Shown here one piece after another: positions 1 to 13,872 of a stretch of 64,000 bases of DNA; the stretch's first letter is position 1, and each line of letters opens with the position of its first letter. Where the stretch lies: NCBI GenBank assembly GCA_963820395.1, contig CAWGAE010000015.1, positions 186,001 through 250,000 of the forward strand, read 5' to 3'. This DNA is from DATFVJ01 sp963820395 (GTDB lineage Bacteria; Actinomycetota; Actinomycetes; Streptosporangiales; Streptosporangiaceae). The translations under genes and the position numbers were made by a program. Under the pieces are notes generated by a model that saw nothing but the letters and a program-made list of their open reading frames with translations, did not search any database and was not told the origin of the DNA.

Positions 1-212
1 CTCCGCTAGCGGACCTGCTCGCCGGGACCGGGATCGTGGCGAGCAAGTCCGCAGCCAGGCGCCTGGTCGCTGAGGGCGGCGCCTACCTGAACAACCGCAA
101 GGTGACGGACGAGAACGCCCGACCTGCTGGCGGCGACCGTCTGCACGGCCGTTTCGTCGTGTTGCGGCGCGGGAAGCGCCACGTGGGCGGCGTGGAGGTC
201 GTCCAGAGCTGA
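1..212 (+). CDS. tyrS: Tyrosyl-tRNA synthetase, C-terminal end (partial)
   Basis: The window opens inside this gene and shows its last 69 codons, ending in TGA. The segment reads GIVASKSAARRLV, then GGAYLNNRKV, then RGKRHVGGVEVV, which is the S4-type RNA-binding domain that closes bacterial TyrRS. TyrRS charges tRNA-Tyr in the cytoplasm; the catalytic domain lies upstream of the window. tyrS next to a TPR gene, a HAD phosphatase, tlyA, NAD kinase and recN is a conserved actinobacterial order, which supports the name. An rRNA operon follows on the same strand. Confidence 0.85.
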   Translation, partial: PLADLLAGTGIVASKSAARRLVAEGGAYLNNRKVTDENARPAGGDRLHGRFVVLRRGKRHVGGVEVVQS

Positions 213-573
213 GGCGGGTGGTCCGGCAACGCGCCCGGCCTGTCCTTCCCGGGCGTGATCTTTCCCGGGTGCCCGCGCGGCAGACGGCAGGGACGCGCGG
301 GTCCCGATCGGGTCACGTTTCTGTCCGTCTGTGGGCACCGGGATCGCGCGCTCGGGCAAGGGAATCTCATCAGTGACTCCACGAATGCCGCTCCATAGGA
401 CGCTGCCGCTCCCCGGGCTGCCCGGTCCGACGCCCGCCCCGCAACCAGATTTCATCCGGCGTCCGCCGCGTCCGAGCGCTGGCGGCCGCGCCCTGGCCTG
501 CACATTCTGCCGGTCTCCGCGGCGAGTGCCCGGCTGGGTGCCTGGTGGGCGCGAGCCGCCAACGAGTTTCGAT

Positions 574-602
574 TTGACGTGCTCGCCGATGGTGCCTATT
601 GT
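574..602 (+). promoter_or_regulatory. Candidate rRNA promoter, distal
   Basis: TTGACG and TATTGT are separated by exactly 17 bases, close to the consensus for the principal sigma factor. The site lies about 470 bases before the 16S gene, consistent with the multiple promoters usual for actinobacterial rRNA operons. Confidence 0.5.
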
Positions 603-759
603 TCTTCCTGCCCCGGGAGAGCGCGGGACGCCGCAAGGCGGCCGGTCTCCGGGGACCCACTCAGTTACCTGTAAGGCGACCGTGCTCTGGGCGGCTCGCT
701 GAGCGGTATGCTCGTGGTGAAGGCAGGCTTCCCGGTGAGCAAAGTCTTACGAGGCTAAG

Positions 760-790
760 TTGACAGAGCAAAGCCTGGCAGGTAAGTTAG
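760..790 (+). promoter_or_regulatory. Candidate rRNA promoter, proximal
   Basis: A perfect -35 hexamer TTGACA is followed after about 17 bases by TAAGTT, with TTAGTA a base or two further as an alternative -10. The leader motif TTGAGAACTCAAC begins about 55 bases downstream. Coordinates are good to about one base. Confidence 0.6.
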
Positions 791-1041
791 TAGGGTTGCC
801 CCCGAAGAAGATGCGAGTCTTCTGACGGTGTGCGTCCGCTCCTTGAGAACTCAACAGCGTGCTAAAAGCCAGTGCACATGCACATACCCCGTCCGCGCGG
901 GATTGAGCCTACTTGTGTTCATGATCGCGTGACGGATTTGCCAAGATCGCCTTCATGTCTTCCTGGTCGGGACGTCCAAGGATGATCCATCCTCGGACGT
1001 CCTATCCCGGACGGCAGAGGGCACTCCGATGTGTCAGCAGC

Positions 1042-1060
1042 CCACGTGCTTCGCACGTGG
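1042..1060 (+). other. Leader hairpin before 16S
   Basis: CCACGTG and CACGTGG form a perfect 7-bp stem closed by CTTCG, a few bases before the 16S 5' end. It is probably part of the precursor rRNA processing structure. Confidence 0.5.
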
Positions 1061-1074
1061 TTGCACATAGACAA

Positions 1075-6165
<5,091 letters not shown>

Positions 6166-6243
6166 CTTCCCGGGCTGCGGCCCGGAAATGAGTTCGCGTT
6201 CACTGTGTGGTTCCCGGGATGCGGTCGGCCCAGGCGACGGTCC

Positions 6244-6270
6244 GTCACGTTTGGGGCTCCCAAACGTGAC
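6244..6270 (+). other. 23S-5S spacer hairpin
   Basis: GTCACGTTTGGG and CCCAAACGTGAC form a perfect 12-bp stem with a 3-nt loop between 23S and 5S. Its position suggests a role in cutting the 5S precursor from the 23S. Confidence 0.55.
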
Positions 6271-6295
6271 GGGCGGGACGTGACATCTCGACAGA

Positions 6296-6414
6296 GTTAC
6301 GGCGGCCATGGCGAAGGGGAAACACCCGGTCCCATTCCGAACCCGGAAGTTAAGCTCTTCAGCGCCGATGGTACTGCGTGGGGGACCACGTGGGAGAGTA
6401 GGACGCCGCCGGAC
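6296..6414 (+). rRNA. rrf: 5S ribosomal RNA
   Basis: About 119 nt beginning GTTACGGCGGCCATGGCG, with the conserved CCCATTCCGAACCCGGAAG and TGGGAGAGTAGGACGCCGCC blocks. The 5' and 3' ends pair as the terminal helix. It sits about 130 bases after the 23S, completing a standard operon. Confidence 0.95.
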
Positions 6415-6420
6415 ATCTTT

Positions 6421-6458
6421 CGCTTAGGGCCGCCCTGTTGATGGGGCGGCCCTAAGCG
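6421..6458 (+). terminator. rRNA operon terminator
   Basis: A perfect 15-bp stem (CGCTTAGGGCCGCCC pairing with its complement) with an 8-nt loop follows the 5S directly. There is no U-tract, which is common for terminators in high-GC actinomycetes. Confidence 0.8.
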
Positions 6459-6638
6459 TGTATGGGTCGGGATTTGCTGCTCGAAAATTGTGACCGTCGG
6501 CGGGCGTGGCGCGAGAGTGACTCCAGCGCTGAGCGGGAACGCCGACGTTGGAGGGGTGCCTGGCGGCGGCGAGACCTGACCACGGTGCGCCTGCGAGGAT
6601 GTCTGGGCTACGCACACCCGGTGATTGGTGGGAGATAC

Positions 6639-8435
6639 GTGAACGAAGACCGGCGAGCAGGGCGTGCGGCAGGTAGCGGCAAGGCCGGGAGTAGCGGCAA
6701 GGGCAAGGCTGGCCGCGGCGGGCAGGGCGGTGGGCAGGGAAGCAAGGGTCGCGTTCCTGGCGCGGCGGGTGAGGCGCGATCGCGGCGGGAAGGCCCTGGT
6801 CCTGCGGAGGCGGCCGGTCCGCGTGGTGGGCGAGGCGGTTCTCCGCGTGGCCGTCAGGGCTCTGCGGGTGGGCGGGCGGGTTCTGCGGGCGACCGGCGGC
6901 CGCGCCCGGACGGTGCTGCGACTCGTTCCTGGGCTGCCGGCGAGTCTGCCGGCCAGTCTGATGGCCGGGCGGGTTCTGCGGGCGACCGGCGGCCGCGCCC
7001 GGATGGTGCTGCGACTCGTTCTGGGGGTGCCGGAGGGCGCGGGGGCCGTGCCGCCGTGGACGGGGAACGGCCACGGCGGGAGGGCCGCACCGGCCAGTCT
7101 GATGGCCGGGCGGGTTCTGCGGGCGACCGGCGGCCGCGCCCGGACGGTGCTGCGACTCGTTCCTGGGCTGCCGGCCAGTCTGATGGCCGGGCGGGTTCTG
7201 CGGGTGACCGGCGGCCGCGCCCGGATGGTGCTGCGACTCGTTCTGGGGGTGCCGGAGGGCGCGGGGGCCGTGCCGCCGTGGACGGGGAACGGCTACGGCG
7301 GGAGGGCCGCACCGGGCAGTCTGATGGCCGGGCGGGTTCTGCGGGTGACCGGCGGCCGCGCCCGGACGGTGCTGCGACTCGTTCTGGGGGTGCCGGAGGG
7401 CGCGGGGGCCGTGCCGCCGTGGACGGGGAACGGCCACGGCGGGAGGGCCGCACCGGCCAGTCTGATGGCCGGGCGGGTTCTGCGAGTGGCCGGGCGAGTC
7501 CCGCAGGAAAGGCGCGGGCGACGCAGGATGGCGGTGGCGCTTTCGGTAACCGGGGGAGGCGCCACAGTTCTCCGGGTACCACCGGGCGCCGGTTGAACGC
7601 TGGTGCGCCGGGCGGCGGGCGAGGGCCGTCAGCGCCGCCTCCTCGCGGCGGATCGCGGCCTGCGGAGAGCGGAAATCTGGTTCCCGCTGAGCTGGAGATT
7701 CCCGCCCACGTCGAGCCGGATCAGCTCGACCCGCGCGTGCGGGCTGAGCTGAAGACCCTGCCCCGCGATCTGGCAGAACGGGTAGCTCGCCACCTCGCGG
7801 CGGCAGATCAGTCCGAACAACCTGAGCTCGCGCATCAGCACGCGGTTGCGGCGAGACAACTCGCCGCCCGTGTCGGCGTCGTCCGTGAGGCGTGCGGCCT
7901 GGCCGCCTACCTGTCAGGCCGGTGGGCGGAGGCACTTTCCGAACTGCGCGCGGCACGACGCCTCACGGGCCGGAGCGGCTACGTTGCCATCATGGCCGAT
8001 TGTGAGCGTGCGCTGGGCCGCTATGACCGCGCCCTCGCCCTTGTGAGCGGCCCGGCGGCCGCGCCAGTGGACCGCGCGGAGCAGGTGGAGCTCCGCATCG
8101 TCGAATCCGGTGTAAGGCGCGACATGGGCGCCGCCGACGCCGCGGTCGTCACCCTCCAGGTTCCGGAGCTGACCGAGAGGAAGGTTCGGCCGTGGTCGGC
8201 GCGCCTGTATTACGCCTACGCCGATGCGCTTCTCGACGCGGGGCGCGCTGAAGAGGCGCGGGACTGGTTCGGTCGCTCGGCGGCGGCGGATCCGGATGGT
8301 GAAACCGACGCCGCCGAGCGGCTGAACGAGCTTGACGACGTCGTGATCGAGGATCTGGAAGATGCCGCAGCCGGAGATGAGCGCACAGCGGACGTCACGC
8401 AGTCGCGGGAGCTGAGCGGTCCAGCCAGTGCATGA
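6639..8435 (+). CDS. TPR protein with long disordered N-terminus (Rv1691-like)
   Basis: The C-terminal 250 residues are a helical TPR-type domain (ACGLAAYLSGRWAEAL, YVAIMADCERALGRYDRAL, YAYADALLDAGRAEEARDWF) ending in an acidic tail. This matches the conserved actinobacterial TPR protein encoded between tyrS and the HAD phosphatase (Rv1691 in M. tuberculosis); its biochemical role is unknown. GTG at 6639 is chosen because GGTGGGAG lies just before it and MTB-like relatives start nearby; an ATG at 6462 would add unlikely residues. Residues about 20-330 are Gly/Arg-rich and contain five repeats alternating between short and 47-residue forms. The repeats are open on both strands, so the exact N-terminal reading is less certain than the C-terminal domain. 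The gene overlaps the convergent MBL gene by about 40 bases. Confidence 0.75.
   Translation: MNEDRRAGRAAGSGKAGSSGKGKAGRGGQGGGQGSKGRVPGAAGEARSRREGPGPAEAAGPRGGRGGSPRGRQGSAGGRAGSAGDRRPRPDGAATRSWAAGESAGQSDGRAGSAGDRRPRPDGAATRSGGAGGRGGRAAVDGERPRREGRTGQSDGRAGSAGDRRPRPDGAATRSWAAGQSDGRAGSAGDRRPRPDGAATRSGGAGGRGGRAAVDGERLRREGRTGQSDGRAGSAGDRRPRPDGAATRSGGAGGRGGRAAVDGERPRREGRTGQSDGRAGSASGRASPAGKARATQDGGGAFGNRGRRHSSPGTTGRRLNAGAPGGGRGPSAPPPRGGSRPAESGNLVPAELEIPAHVEPDQLDPRVRAELKTLPRDLAERVARHLAAADQSEQPELAHQHAVAARQLAARVGVVREACGLAAYLSGRWAEALSELRAARRLTGRSGYVAIMADCERALGRYDRALALVSGPAAAPVDRAEQVELRIVESGVRRDMGAADAAVVTLQVPELTERKVRPWSARLYYAYADALLDAGRAEEARDWFGRSAAADPDGETDAAERLNELDDVVIEDLEDAAAGDERTADVTQSRELSGPASA
6868..7495 (+). 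repeat. Tandem repeats inside TPR gene
   Basis: Five GC-rich units each encode GRAGSAGDRRPRPDGAATRS, followed by either a short WAAG spacer or a longer GGAGGRGGRAAVDGE spacer, giving periods up to 141 bases. All units are multiples of three, so the frame is kept and repeat number can vary without breaking the protein. A few substitutions separate the units (P/L in ERPRRE versus ERLRRE). Confidence 0.8.
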
Positions 8436-9441
8436 TTCCGGCCACATTCGAGGCCGCGCTGCTGAGCCGCTCGAACTTAGCGGCGACATCGGGATCGGCG
8501 TCTGGCTGGAACAAGGCGTACCGGTCCTTTGTCCGCTCGTGGACCATCGCCACCGCGTGATCGAGATCAAGCCCGTAGCCATGGGCGCGCGACACCTCAT
8601 CGACCCACACGTGCAACTCCTCGGCTGAGCGTCCCAGCGCCTCATCGACCGCGCTGACCGGGCCGAAGTGGCTGAACAACAGGCGGGCGGGCCGCAGGGA
8701 GGTGAACATGCGCAGCGACGTAAGGGCCGTTTCCAAGTCGAAATCGGGTGGCGGCGTCGCGGGTCGCAAGTCGGCGGTCTCCGGAATGTAGACGCCGGCG
8801 GCATCGCCGACGTAGAGGTCGCCAGTTGCCGAGTCGAGCAGCCCCACGTGATGCTTGGCATGGCCGGGCGAGTAATGACTGGATAGGCGTCTTCCGCTGC
8901 CCAGGTCGATCGTGCCCGTCTCCTCCACCGCTCTGATACGCTCCGCCGGGGTTGGCGCGAGCACTCCGAACAGCTCATCGAGCGCATCCCCGTAGACCAT
9001 TTGGGCGCTCTTCATGAGCCGGCTTGGGTCGACCAGGTGCCGCGCGCCCCGTTCGTGCACGACCACCTCCGCGTGCGGAAACATCTCCGCGATGTCCCCG
9101 GCCCCGCCCGCGTGGTCGAGGTGGATGTGGGTTACCACGACCGTGGCGAGTTCGTCTGCGCCGACTCCGAGTGCCGCGAGCGCGTCCCGGACGACGGGCG
9201 CGGACGGCCCGGTGCCCGTTTCGACCAGGCAGGGCCGGTCGGCGCGGATGAGATAGCCGGCGGTGATTCCCTGGTAGCCCGCCATCCGGGTGTCGATCTG
9301 GAAGACGTCATGCCCGAGTTCGGTGATCGCCGACGAGCCTGAGCTGCCCGCCACGGCCGACTCGCCCGGAGTATTGTCACGGTTGAAGGAGTTTTCGGGG
9401 TCGTCGGGATTCCCGGGGGAACGCGCCGCCTCATTGGTCAT
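8395..9441 (-). CDS. MBL-fold metallo-hydrolase
   Basis: A 348-residue protein with the metallo-beta-lactamase signature THIHLDHAGG (H-x-H-x-D-H) in the first half and downstream metal-ligand histidines in SPGHAKHHVG and FSHFG. The fold binds one or two metal ions and usually hydrolyses esters, thioesters or phosphodiesters; the substrate cannot be told here. ATG at 9441 (MTNEAARSPG) is preferred over an upstream ATG because the residues before it have no conservation or composition like the rest. The first 45 residues are polar and probably disordered. The 3' end overlaps the convergent TPR gene. Confidence 0.85.
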   Translation of the reverse strand: MTNEAARSPGNPDDPENSFNRDNTPGESAVAGSSGSSAITELGHDVFQIDTRMAGYQGITAGYLIRADRPCLVETGTGPSAPVVRDALAALGVGADELATVVVTHIHLDHAGGAGDIAEMFPHAEVVVHERGARHLVDPSRLMKSAQMVYGDALDELFGVLAPTPAERIRAVEETGTIDLGSGRRLSSHYSPGHAKHHVGLLDSATGDLYVGDAAGVYIPETADLRPATPPPDFDLETALTSLRMFTSLRPARLLFSHFGPVSAVDEALGRSAEELHVWVDEVSRAHGYGLDLDHAVAMVHERTKDRYALFQPDADPDVAAKFERLSSAASNVAGIMHWLDRSAPATA

Positions 9442-9717
9442 GCTCTCATTTTCGCAGACGGGCAGGATGCGGCCCCGCGCCAGGCGGCTGGTAATTCGGC
9501 CGCCGCTAGTTTGACCTCGATCCAGGGCTCCACTGCCGTTTCCGTGATCGGCCTGTTCTTGATGATGCCCGGCGTGTCGGCGCAACGGGGACAAGCCGTG
9601 CCTGGGCTAGCGGCCTGGCTGTCAAGGTCAGCTCGCTGAGCACGGGGGCACCGCGTGGGGAAGTTGAAGCTACGAAGAAGCTGCTGGGTGCCGAGGAGCT
9701 GGTGTTCGACGACGGCG
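9442..9717. other. Intergenic, no gene seen
   Basis: This stretch separates two minus-strand genes. Overlapping short frames on both strands have no recognisable domain and no convincing ribosome-binding site. A promoter for the MBL gene should lie here, but no clear consensus hexamers stand out. Confidence 0.4.
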
Positions 9718-11817
9718 TCAGGAGCCGCTGTGGTGGTCGGCCGCACGTTGGGCGGCGGTCCCGTGTTCGGCGGCGCTCACGCCATCCGAGTCAGCGTCAC
9801 CACGCGAGGTAGTTGCGGCACCCGTGCCCGTGCCCGCGGCGCCCGTGCCACTGGCTCGAGCGGCGGCTGCCTCCGCGGTGCTGGCGGCGGCCCGCGGCGG
9901 ACCACGGCGCGGCGCCACGGCAAACCCGCCCGCGACGTCAGGTGCCGCGGGTACGCCGACAAGCGCGTAGACGACGGAGCCGTCGACCGTCTCTTTTTCG
10001 AGAAGAAGGTCGACGAGGCGATCGAGATGCTCACGGTGCTCCCTCAGCAGCTCCGTGGCGCGCCGCTCGGCCTCTCGCAGCAGGCGTGATACCTCGGCGT
10101 CGATCTGCGCCTGGGTCTGCTCCGCATACGGGCGGCTGGTCATCTCGGTACCACTTCCGCCGAGGAACACCGATCCACCCAGGGGGTACCCGACCGGGCC
10201 GATGGCGTCCGACAGGCCGAACTCACGCACCATCTTCGTGGCGAGGTCCGTAGCGTGGGCGAGGTCGTTCGCGGCACCCGTCGAGCCTTGCCCGAACACG
10301 ACGAGTTCCGCCGCGCGGCCTGCCAGGCGGACCGCGAGGCTGTCATCAAGGTAATCCTCGCCGTACAGGTGGCGCTCGACGAGCGGAAGCTGCTCGGTTA
10401 CCCCGAGTGCCTGGCCTGCGGGCAGGATGGTCACCTTCGCGACCGGGTCCGCGTGCTCGGAAAGCGCGGCGACGAGCGCGTGGCCGGCCTCATGCACCGC
10501 GACCGCATGTTTTTCCTCCGGAAGCAGCACATTGGAGCCTTCCCGCCGCCCGAGCAAGATCCGGTCGCGGGCGTCCTGAAAGTCGTTAGCGGTCAGGACC
10601 TCCCGCCCGCCTCGCACCGCATTGATCGCTGCCTCGTTCACCAGGTTGGCAAGGTCGGCGCCGGAGAACCCGGGTGTCCCGCGGGCGACCACATTCAGGT
10701 CAACGTCGTCGGCCAGTTTCTTGCCCTGGCAGTGCACGGCGAGGATCGCGGCACGCTCGGCGAGGTTGGGCAGCGGGATGGTGATCTGGCGGTCGAACCT
10801 GCCCGGCCGTAGCAGGGCGGGATCGAGTACCTCGGGCCGGTTGGTCGCCGCAAGGACCACGATGCCGGAGGCGGACTCGAAGCCGTCCATCTCCGACAAC
10901 AGCTGGTTGAGGGTCTGTTCGCGCTCGTCGTTGGCGACCACCACCCCGCTTCCCGCACGCCGGGAGCCGATGGCGTCGATCTCGTCCACGAAGACGATGG
11001 CGGGAGCGCGCTTGCGCGCCTCTGCGAACAGGTCACGCACCCTCGCCGCGCCGACGCCAACGAACATCTCGACAAAGCTCGAACCTGCAACTGAGAAGAA
11101 CGGCACGTCCGCCTCGCCCGCGACCGCGCGTGCGATAAGGGTCTTCCCGGTTCCCGGCGGGCCGATCATCAGCACGCCGCGCGGTGTGTTGGCCCCGGCG
11201 CGCCGGTATCGGTCGGGCCGCCGGAGGAAGTCGACCACCTCGGCGATCTCCGCCTTCGCCCCCTCGTAGCCCGCGACGTCGGCGAAGGTCGTCTTGGGTC
11301 GTTCGGCGTCAAATACCTTCGCTTTCGATCTCCCCGCGCCCGCGATGCCCTGAAGCTGGCCAACCGCACCGCGGGAAAGCCGGATCCACAGCCAGCCGAG
11401 TACGAGGATCGGTAGCAGGAAGATCAGCCACGACAGGACCTCGGAGCCGAACGACGGCCCAGGCGCCGAGGCGACGATCTGCACGTTGGCCGCCTCGAGC
11501 CGGTCGAGCACTGCCGAACCGGCGAGTTGCACGGGTATGACTGTGTTGAAAGCGTGACCGTCGGTCAGCGTGCCCGTAGCCGGACCGGTCGACTGAATAT
11601 TGACCGTCTTGACCTTGTGGGCACTGACGTCACTCAGAAACTGCGAGTAGGTAAGGTTGACCTGCTGCGCGGCGTGCAGCGTCGGCAGCACTATCCAGAG
11701 CAGCAGCGTTGCCATCAGGGCGATCGGCAGCAGCCAGTGCCGCCAGGCCGGCGGCGGCGGCGGCGCCGGTGATGAGGGCCGGTCGCCTGGCGGTGGTGGC
11801 TGTGCCTGCTTGGTCAT
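9718..11817 (-). CDS. ftsH: ATP-dependent zinc metalloprotease FtsH
   Basis: 699 residues with the complete FtsH plan: a proline-rich cytoplasmic start, transmembrane segments at about 26-47 and 126-147 around an extracytoplasmic loop, AAA+ Walker A GPPGTGKT (219-226), Walker B FVDEIDAIG, second region of homology ATNRPEVLDPALLRPGRFDR, and zinc motif HEAGH (442-446). FtsH is a membrane-bound hexameric protease that extracts and degrades membrane and regulatory proteins. GGAGGAAAG lies just upstream of the ATG. The last 70 residues are Ala/Gly-rich and variable. Actinobacteria usually keep another ftsH near the folate genes, so this may be a paralogue. Confidence 0.95.
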   Translation of the reverse strand: MTKQAQPPPPGDRPSSPAPPPPPAWRHWLLPIALMATLLLWIVLPTLHAAQQVNLTYSQFLSDVSAHKVKTVNIQSTGPATGTLTDGHAFNTVIPVQLAGSAVLDRLEAANVQIVASAPGPSFGSEVLSWLIFLLPILVLGWLWIRLSRGAVGQLQGIAGAGRSKAKVFDAERPKTTFADVAGYEGAKAEIAEVVDFLRRPDRYRRAGANTPRGVLMIGPPGTGKTLIARAVAGEADVPFFSVAGSSFVEMFVGVGAARVRDLFAEARKRAPAIVFVDEIDAIGSRRAGSGVVVANDEREQTLNQLLSEMDGFESASGIVVLAATNRPEVLDPALLRPGRFDRQITIPLPNLAERAAILAVHCQGKKLADDVDLNVVARGTPGFSGADLANLVNEAAINAVRGGREVLTANDFQDARDRILLGRREGSNVLLPEEKHAVAVHEAGHALVAALSEHADPVAKVTILPAGQALGVTEQLPLVERHLYGEDYLDDSLAVRLAGRAAELVVFGQGSTGAANDLAHATDLATKMVREFGLSDAIGPVGYPLGGSVFLGGSGTEMTSRPYAEQTQAQIDAEVSRLLREAERRATELLREHREHLDRLVDLLLEKETVDGSVVYALVGVPAAPDVAGGFAVAPRRGPPRAAASTAEAAAARASGTGAAGTGTGAATTSRGDADSDGVSAAEHGTAAQRAADHHSGS

Positions 11818-11908
11818 GGGCTTTCCTCCGTCCAGGGACGACCGGCTAGGACCACCACGGCAATCCGCGGTGGCCCGTCACGGAAGACTGACGTCACTGT
11901 AGCCAGGT

Positions 11909-13330
11909 TTAACCGTAGGCGAATGACCTGATCACCAGACCGGTGCGTGGCTTTGGCCCGAACGAAGTTGACTTGCGGGGCATTTGTTCCCCGCTGGCCG
12001 CCAGGGCAAGCACCTCCGCAACCTGCGGCGGATTGCAGATCACAGCTGTGCCGCCCGGCGCAGCGGCCTCAATCGCGACGGCCGGGTCGTTGTGCACCAT
12101 CTGCACCGCGCTCTGGTCGTCGCGGATCCGCCAGATTTCCCTGATGAGGAGTTCGTGCAGCACGGAGGTGTCGAGTCGGCGCCAGCGCTCGCTGCGCCCG
12201 GATGGTGCCGCTGCGGCCAGTTTCACCGGATCCGGGTGGGTGAGCAGGTGGAACCCGCCGTCGCCAGCGAGCAAAAACGCGGTGCCACGACCGCTCGCCC
12301 TGGAGCCGGCGATCTGGCCCGGGCCGGTCCCGTCCAGGCCGGTCCCGTCCCAGCCGGTTGGGCCCGAGCTGGTGCGGCCACATGCGGCGTGTTCCCCGGC
12401 GGTGCCGGCTTCGGCCAGCGCGCGCAGGGCCGCGCCCAGATCGATGCCGTGCGGCAGCGCGCGCACGGTGAACGCCGACCGGGCAAGCTCGGCCGCGGTG
12501 GTAGGCAGCAGGTTTGTGATCACCCGGTGGATAGGGTCGATGCGCGGCGGGTAAGCACTCAAATCCACAAGCAGCGCCAGGCCGTAGTCCCACGGACCGC
12601 TACCGTGGCCGTCCGCGTGCCGTTGCGCCCGAAGCTCGAGGTATGCGGCGTAACGGTGATGCCCGTCCGCAATCACCGCATGGCGCTCGGCGAGGTCAGC
12701 CGCCGCCGCCGCTACGCGGACCGGGTCGGTGACCGCCCACAGGCGGTGGGTAACCCCGTCGGTGACGGCTTCGATCGTGGGCAGCTGAGTTTCCGCCACC
12801 TCGTCCACAAGCTGACTCGCACGTCCTCCGCCCTCGTACACGAGGAAGATCGGCTCCAGGTTGGCCCCCGTGGCCTCCATGAGCCGGCGCCGGTCAGCGA
12901 CCACGACCGGCGTCACGCCCTCATGCGGCAGCACGATCCCCGCCGCGGGCGACGCTAGCGCGATCGCCCCGATCAAGCCGCGCTGCAGGCCTGGCCACGT
13001 CCCACGCCACGACCCGGCATCCTCGCCTGCCCGCTCTTCGTAGACATACAGGCTCGCCTCGGGGTCGGGCACGAGAACGCCGTCCGCGATCCACTTGCGC
13101 AATGTCTGGGCCGCGACACCATATCGGCTACCTGGCTCGCCGTCGCCGTCGGCGGGCAGCGTCAGCCGGACAACGTTGTGCGGGTCCGCGGACCGGAGCC
13201 GCTCGGCGGCTGCCGCCCCGAGGACGTCGTACGGTGGAGAGGTGACTTCTGCCATGCCGCTCACCCGCTCTGGTGCGTAGCGGACGCCGCGGAACGGCGC
13301 AAGCACGAGACCGGCTGGCTCTTGGATCAC
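11909..13330 (-). CDS. DUF1015 family protein
   Basis: 473 residues matching the DUF1015 family: PFRGVRYAPERV near the start, SPPYDVLG, RLTLPADGDG, YVYEER, and ADGHHRYAAYLELR with a conserved His-His pair. The family is widespread and its enzymatic role is not established. GTG at 13330 fits because homologues begin just before APFRGVRY; an upstream ATG would run into the divergently read TPR gene. A low-complexity insert (TGWDGTGLDGTGPGQ) falls near residue 355 and looks like a local repeat expansion. Confidence 0.85.
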   Translation of the reverse strand: MIQEPAGLVLAPFRGVRYAPERVSGMAEVTSPPYDVLGAAAAERLRSADPHNVVRLTLPADGDGEPGSRYGVAAQTLRKWIADGVLVPDPEASLYVYEERAGEDAGSWRGTWPGLQRGLIGAIALASPAAGIVLPHEGVTPVVVADRRRLMEATGANLEPIFLVYEGGGRASQLVDEVAETQLPTIEAVTDGVTHRLWAVTDPVRVAAAAADLAERHAVIADGHHRYAAYLELRAQRHADGHGSGPWDYGLALLVDLSAYPPRIDPIHRVITNLLPTTAAELARSAFTVRALPHGIDLGAALRALAEAGTAGEHAACGRTSSGPTGWDGTGLDGTGPGQIAGSRASGRGTAFLLAGDGGFHLLTHPDPVKLAAAAPSGRSERWRRLDTSVLHELLIREIWRIRDDQSAVQMVHNDPAVAIEAAAPGGTAVICNPPQVAEVLALAASGEQMPRKSTSFGPKPRTGLVIRSFAYG

Positions 13331-13416
13331 CGGTGGCCGACGGTGCCCGCGACGAGGCTGCCCGCCAGTGGGCTGGCACTCCTGCGAGTGCCTGTCATCA
13401 GGAAAGGTCTGCACAT

Positions 13417-13872
13417 ATGTCACAAGGATGGGGCGACGGCGGGGATTCCCGCACGGACGAGCCGCGAGATGGCGGTCGCGTGGCTGGCGCGCCGCAGGGC
13501 GACGTTTACGACTGGTACCGTCGCGGGCTCGATCTGCTGAAGCGGCGCAATCCAGCCGCGGCGGCGGAGATTCTTGAGCGTGCCGCGGCCGCCGAGCCGA
13601 CCTCGCGCAGCATCACCGAGGCGCTCGCCCGTGCCCAGTTCGACACCGGCAGGTACGAGGCGGCCGCGGACAGCTTCCGCCGGATCGTGGAGAGCAGCCC
13701 GTCTGATGACTACGCCCGCTTCGGCCTCGGCCTGTCACTCGCGCGCGCGGGTGATCCGGCCGCGGCGGCGGGGCATCTGGCCCTGGCCGCGGCGATGTGC
13801 CCGCACGTGCGGCACTACACGACCGCGTTGCGCGGCGTGCGGGCCACACTCCGCTCGCTCGAGCGCACGTGA
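13417..13872 (+). CDS. Small TPR protein
   Basis: 151 residues with consecutive helical TPR-like repeats: DWYRRGLDLLKRRNPAAAAEILERA, then ARAQFDTGRYEAAADSF, then GLGLSLARAGDPAAAAGHL. These units mediate protein-protein contacts; the partner is unknown. ATG at 13417 is preceded by AGGAAAGG at a good distance. The stop overlaps the GTG of the next gene in GTGA, so the two are translationally coupled and very likely form one operon. It diverges from the DUF1015 gene across an 86-base gap that must carry both promoters. Confidence 0.8.
   Translation: MSQGWGDGGDSRTDEPRDGGRVAGAPQGDVYDWYRRGLDLLKRRNPAAAAEILERAAAAEPTSRSITEALARAQFDTGRYEAAADSFRRIVESSPSDDYARFGLGLSLARAGDPAAAAGHLALAAAMCPHVRHYTTALRGVRATLRSLERT

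Larger units (their letters stand above)
213..1074 (+). other. tyrS-rRNA intergenic region and rRNA leader
   Basis: About 860 bases without a convincing gene. The stretch holds at least two sigma70-like promoters (listed separately) and leader structures. TTGAGAACTCAACAGCGTG near 843 is the kind of leader motif found in actinobacterial rRNA operons, where it is associated with processing or antitermination. Inverted copies of GGACGTCC at 970-977 and 994-1001 can form a hairpin, and a tighter hairpin lies just before the 16S. Short open frames here lack ribosome-binding sites and have atypical composition. Confidence 0.7.

Noticed and set aside
6424..7956. 510-codon minus-strand frame opposite the TPR gene
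   Set aside because: It is open only because of GC-rich in-frame repeats; the conserved TPR domain is on the plus strand, and the frame begins within the rRNA terminator region.
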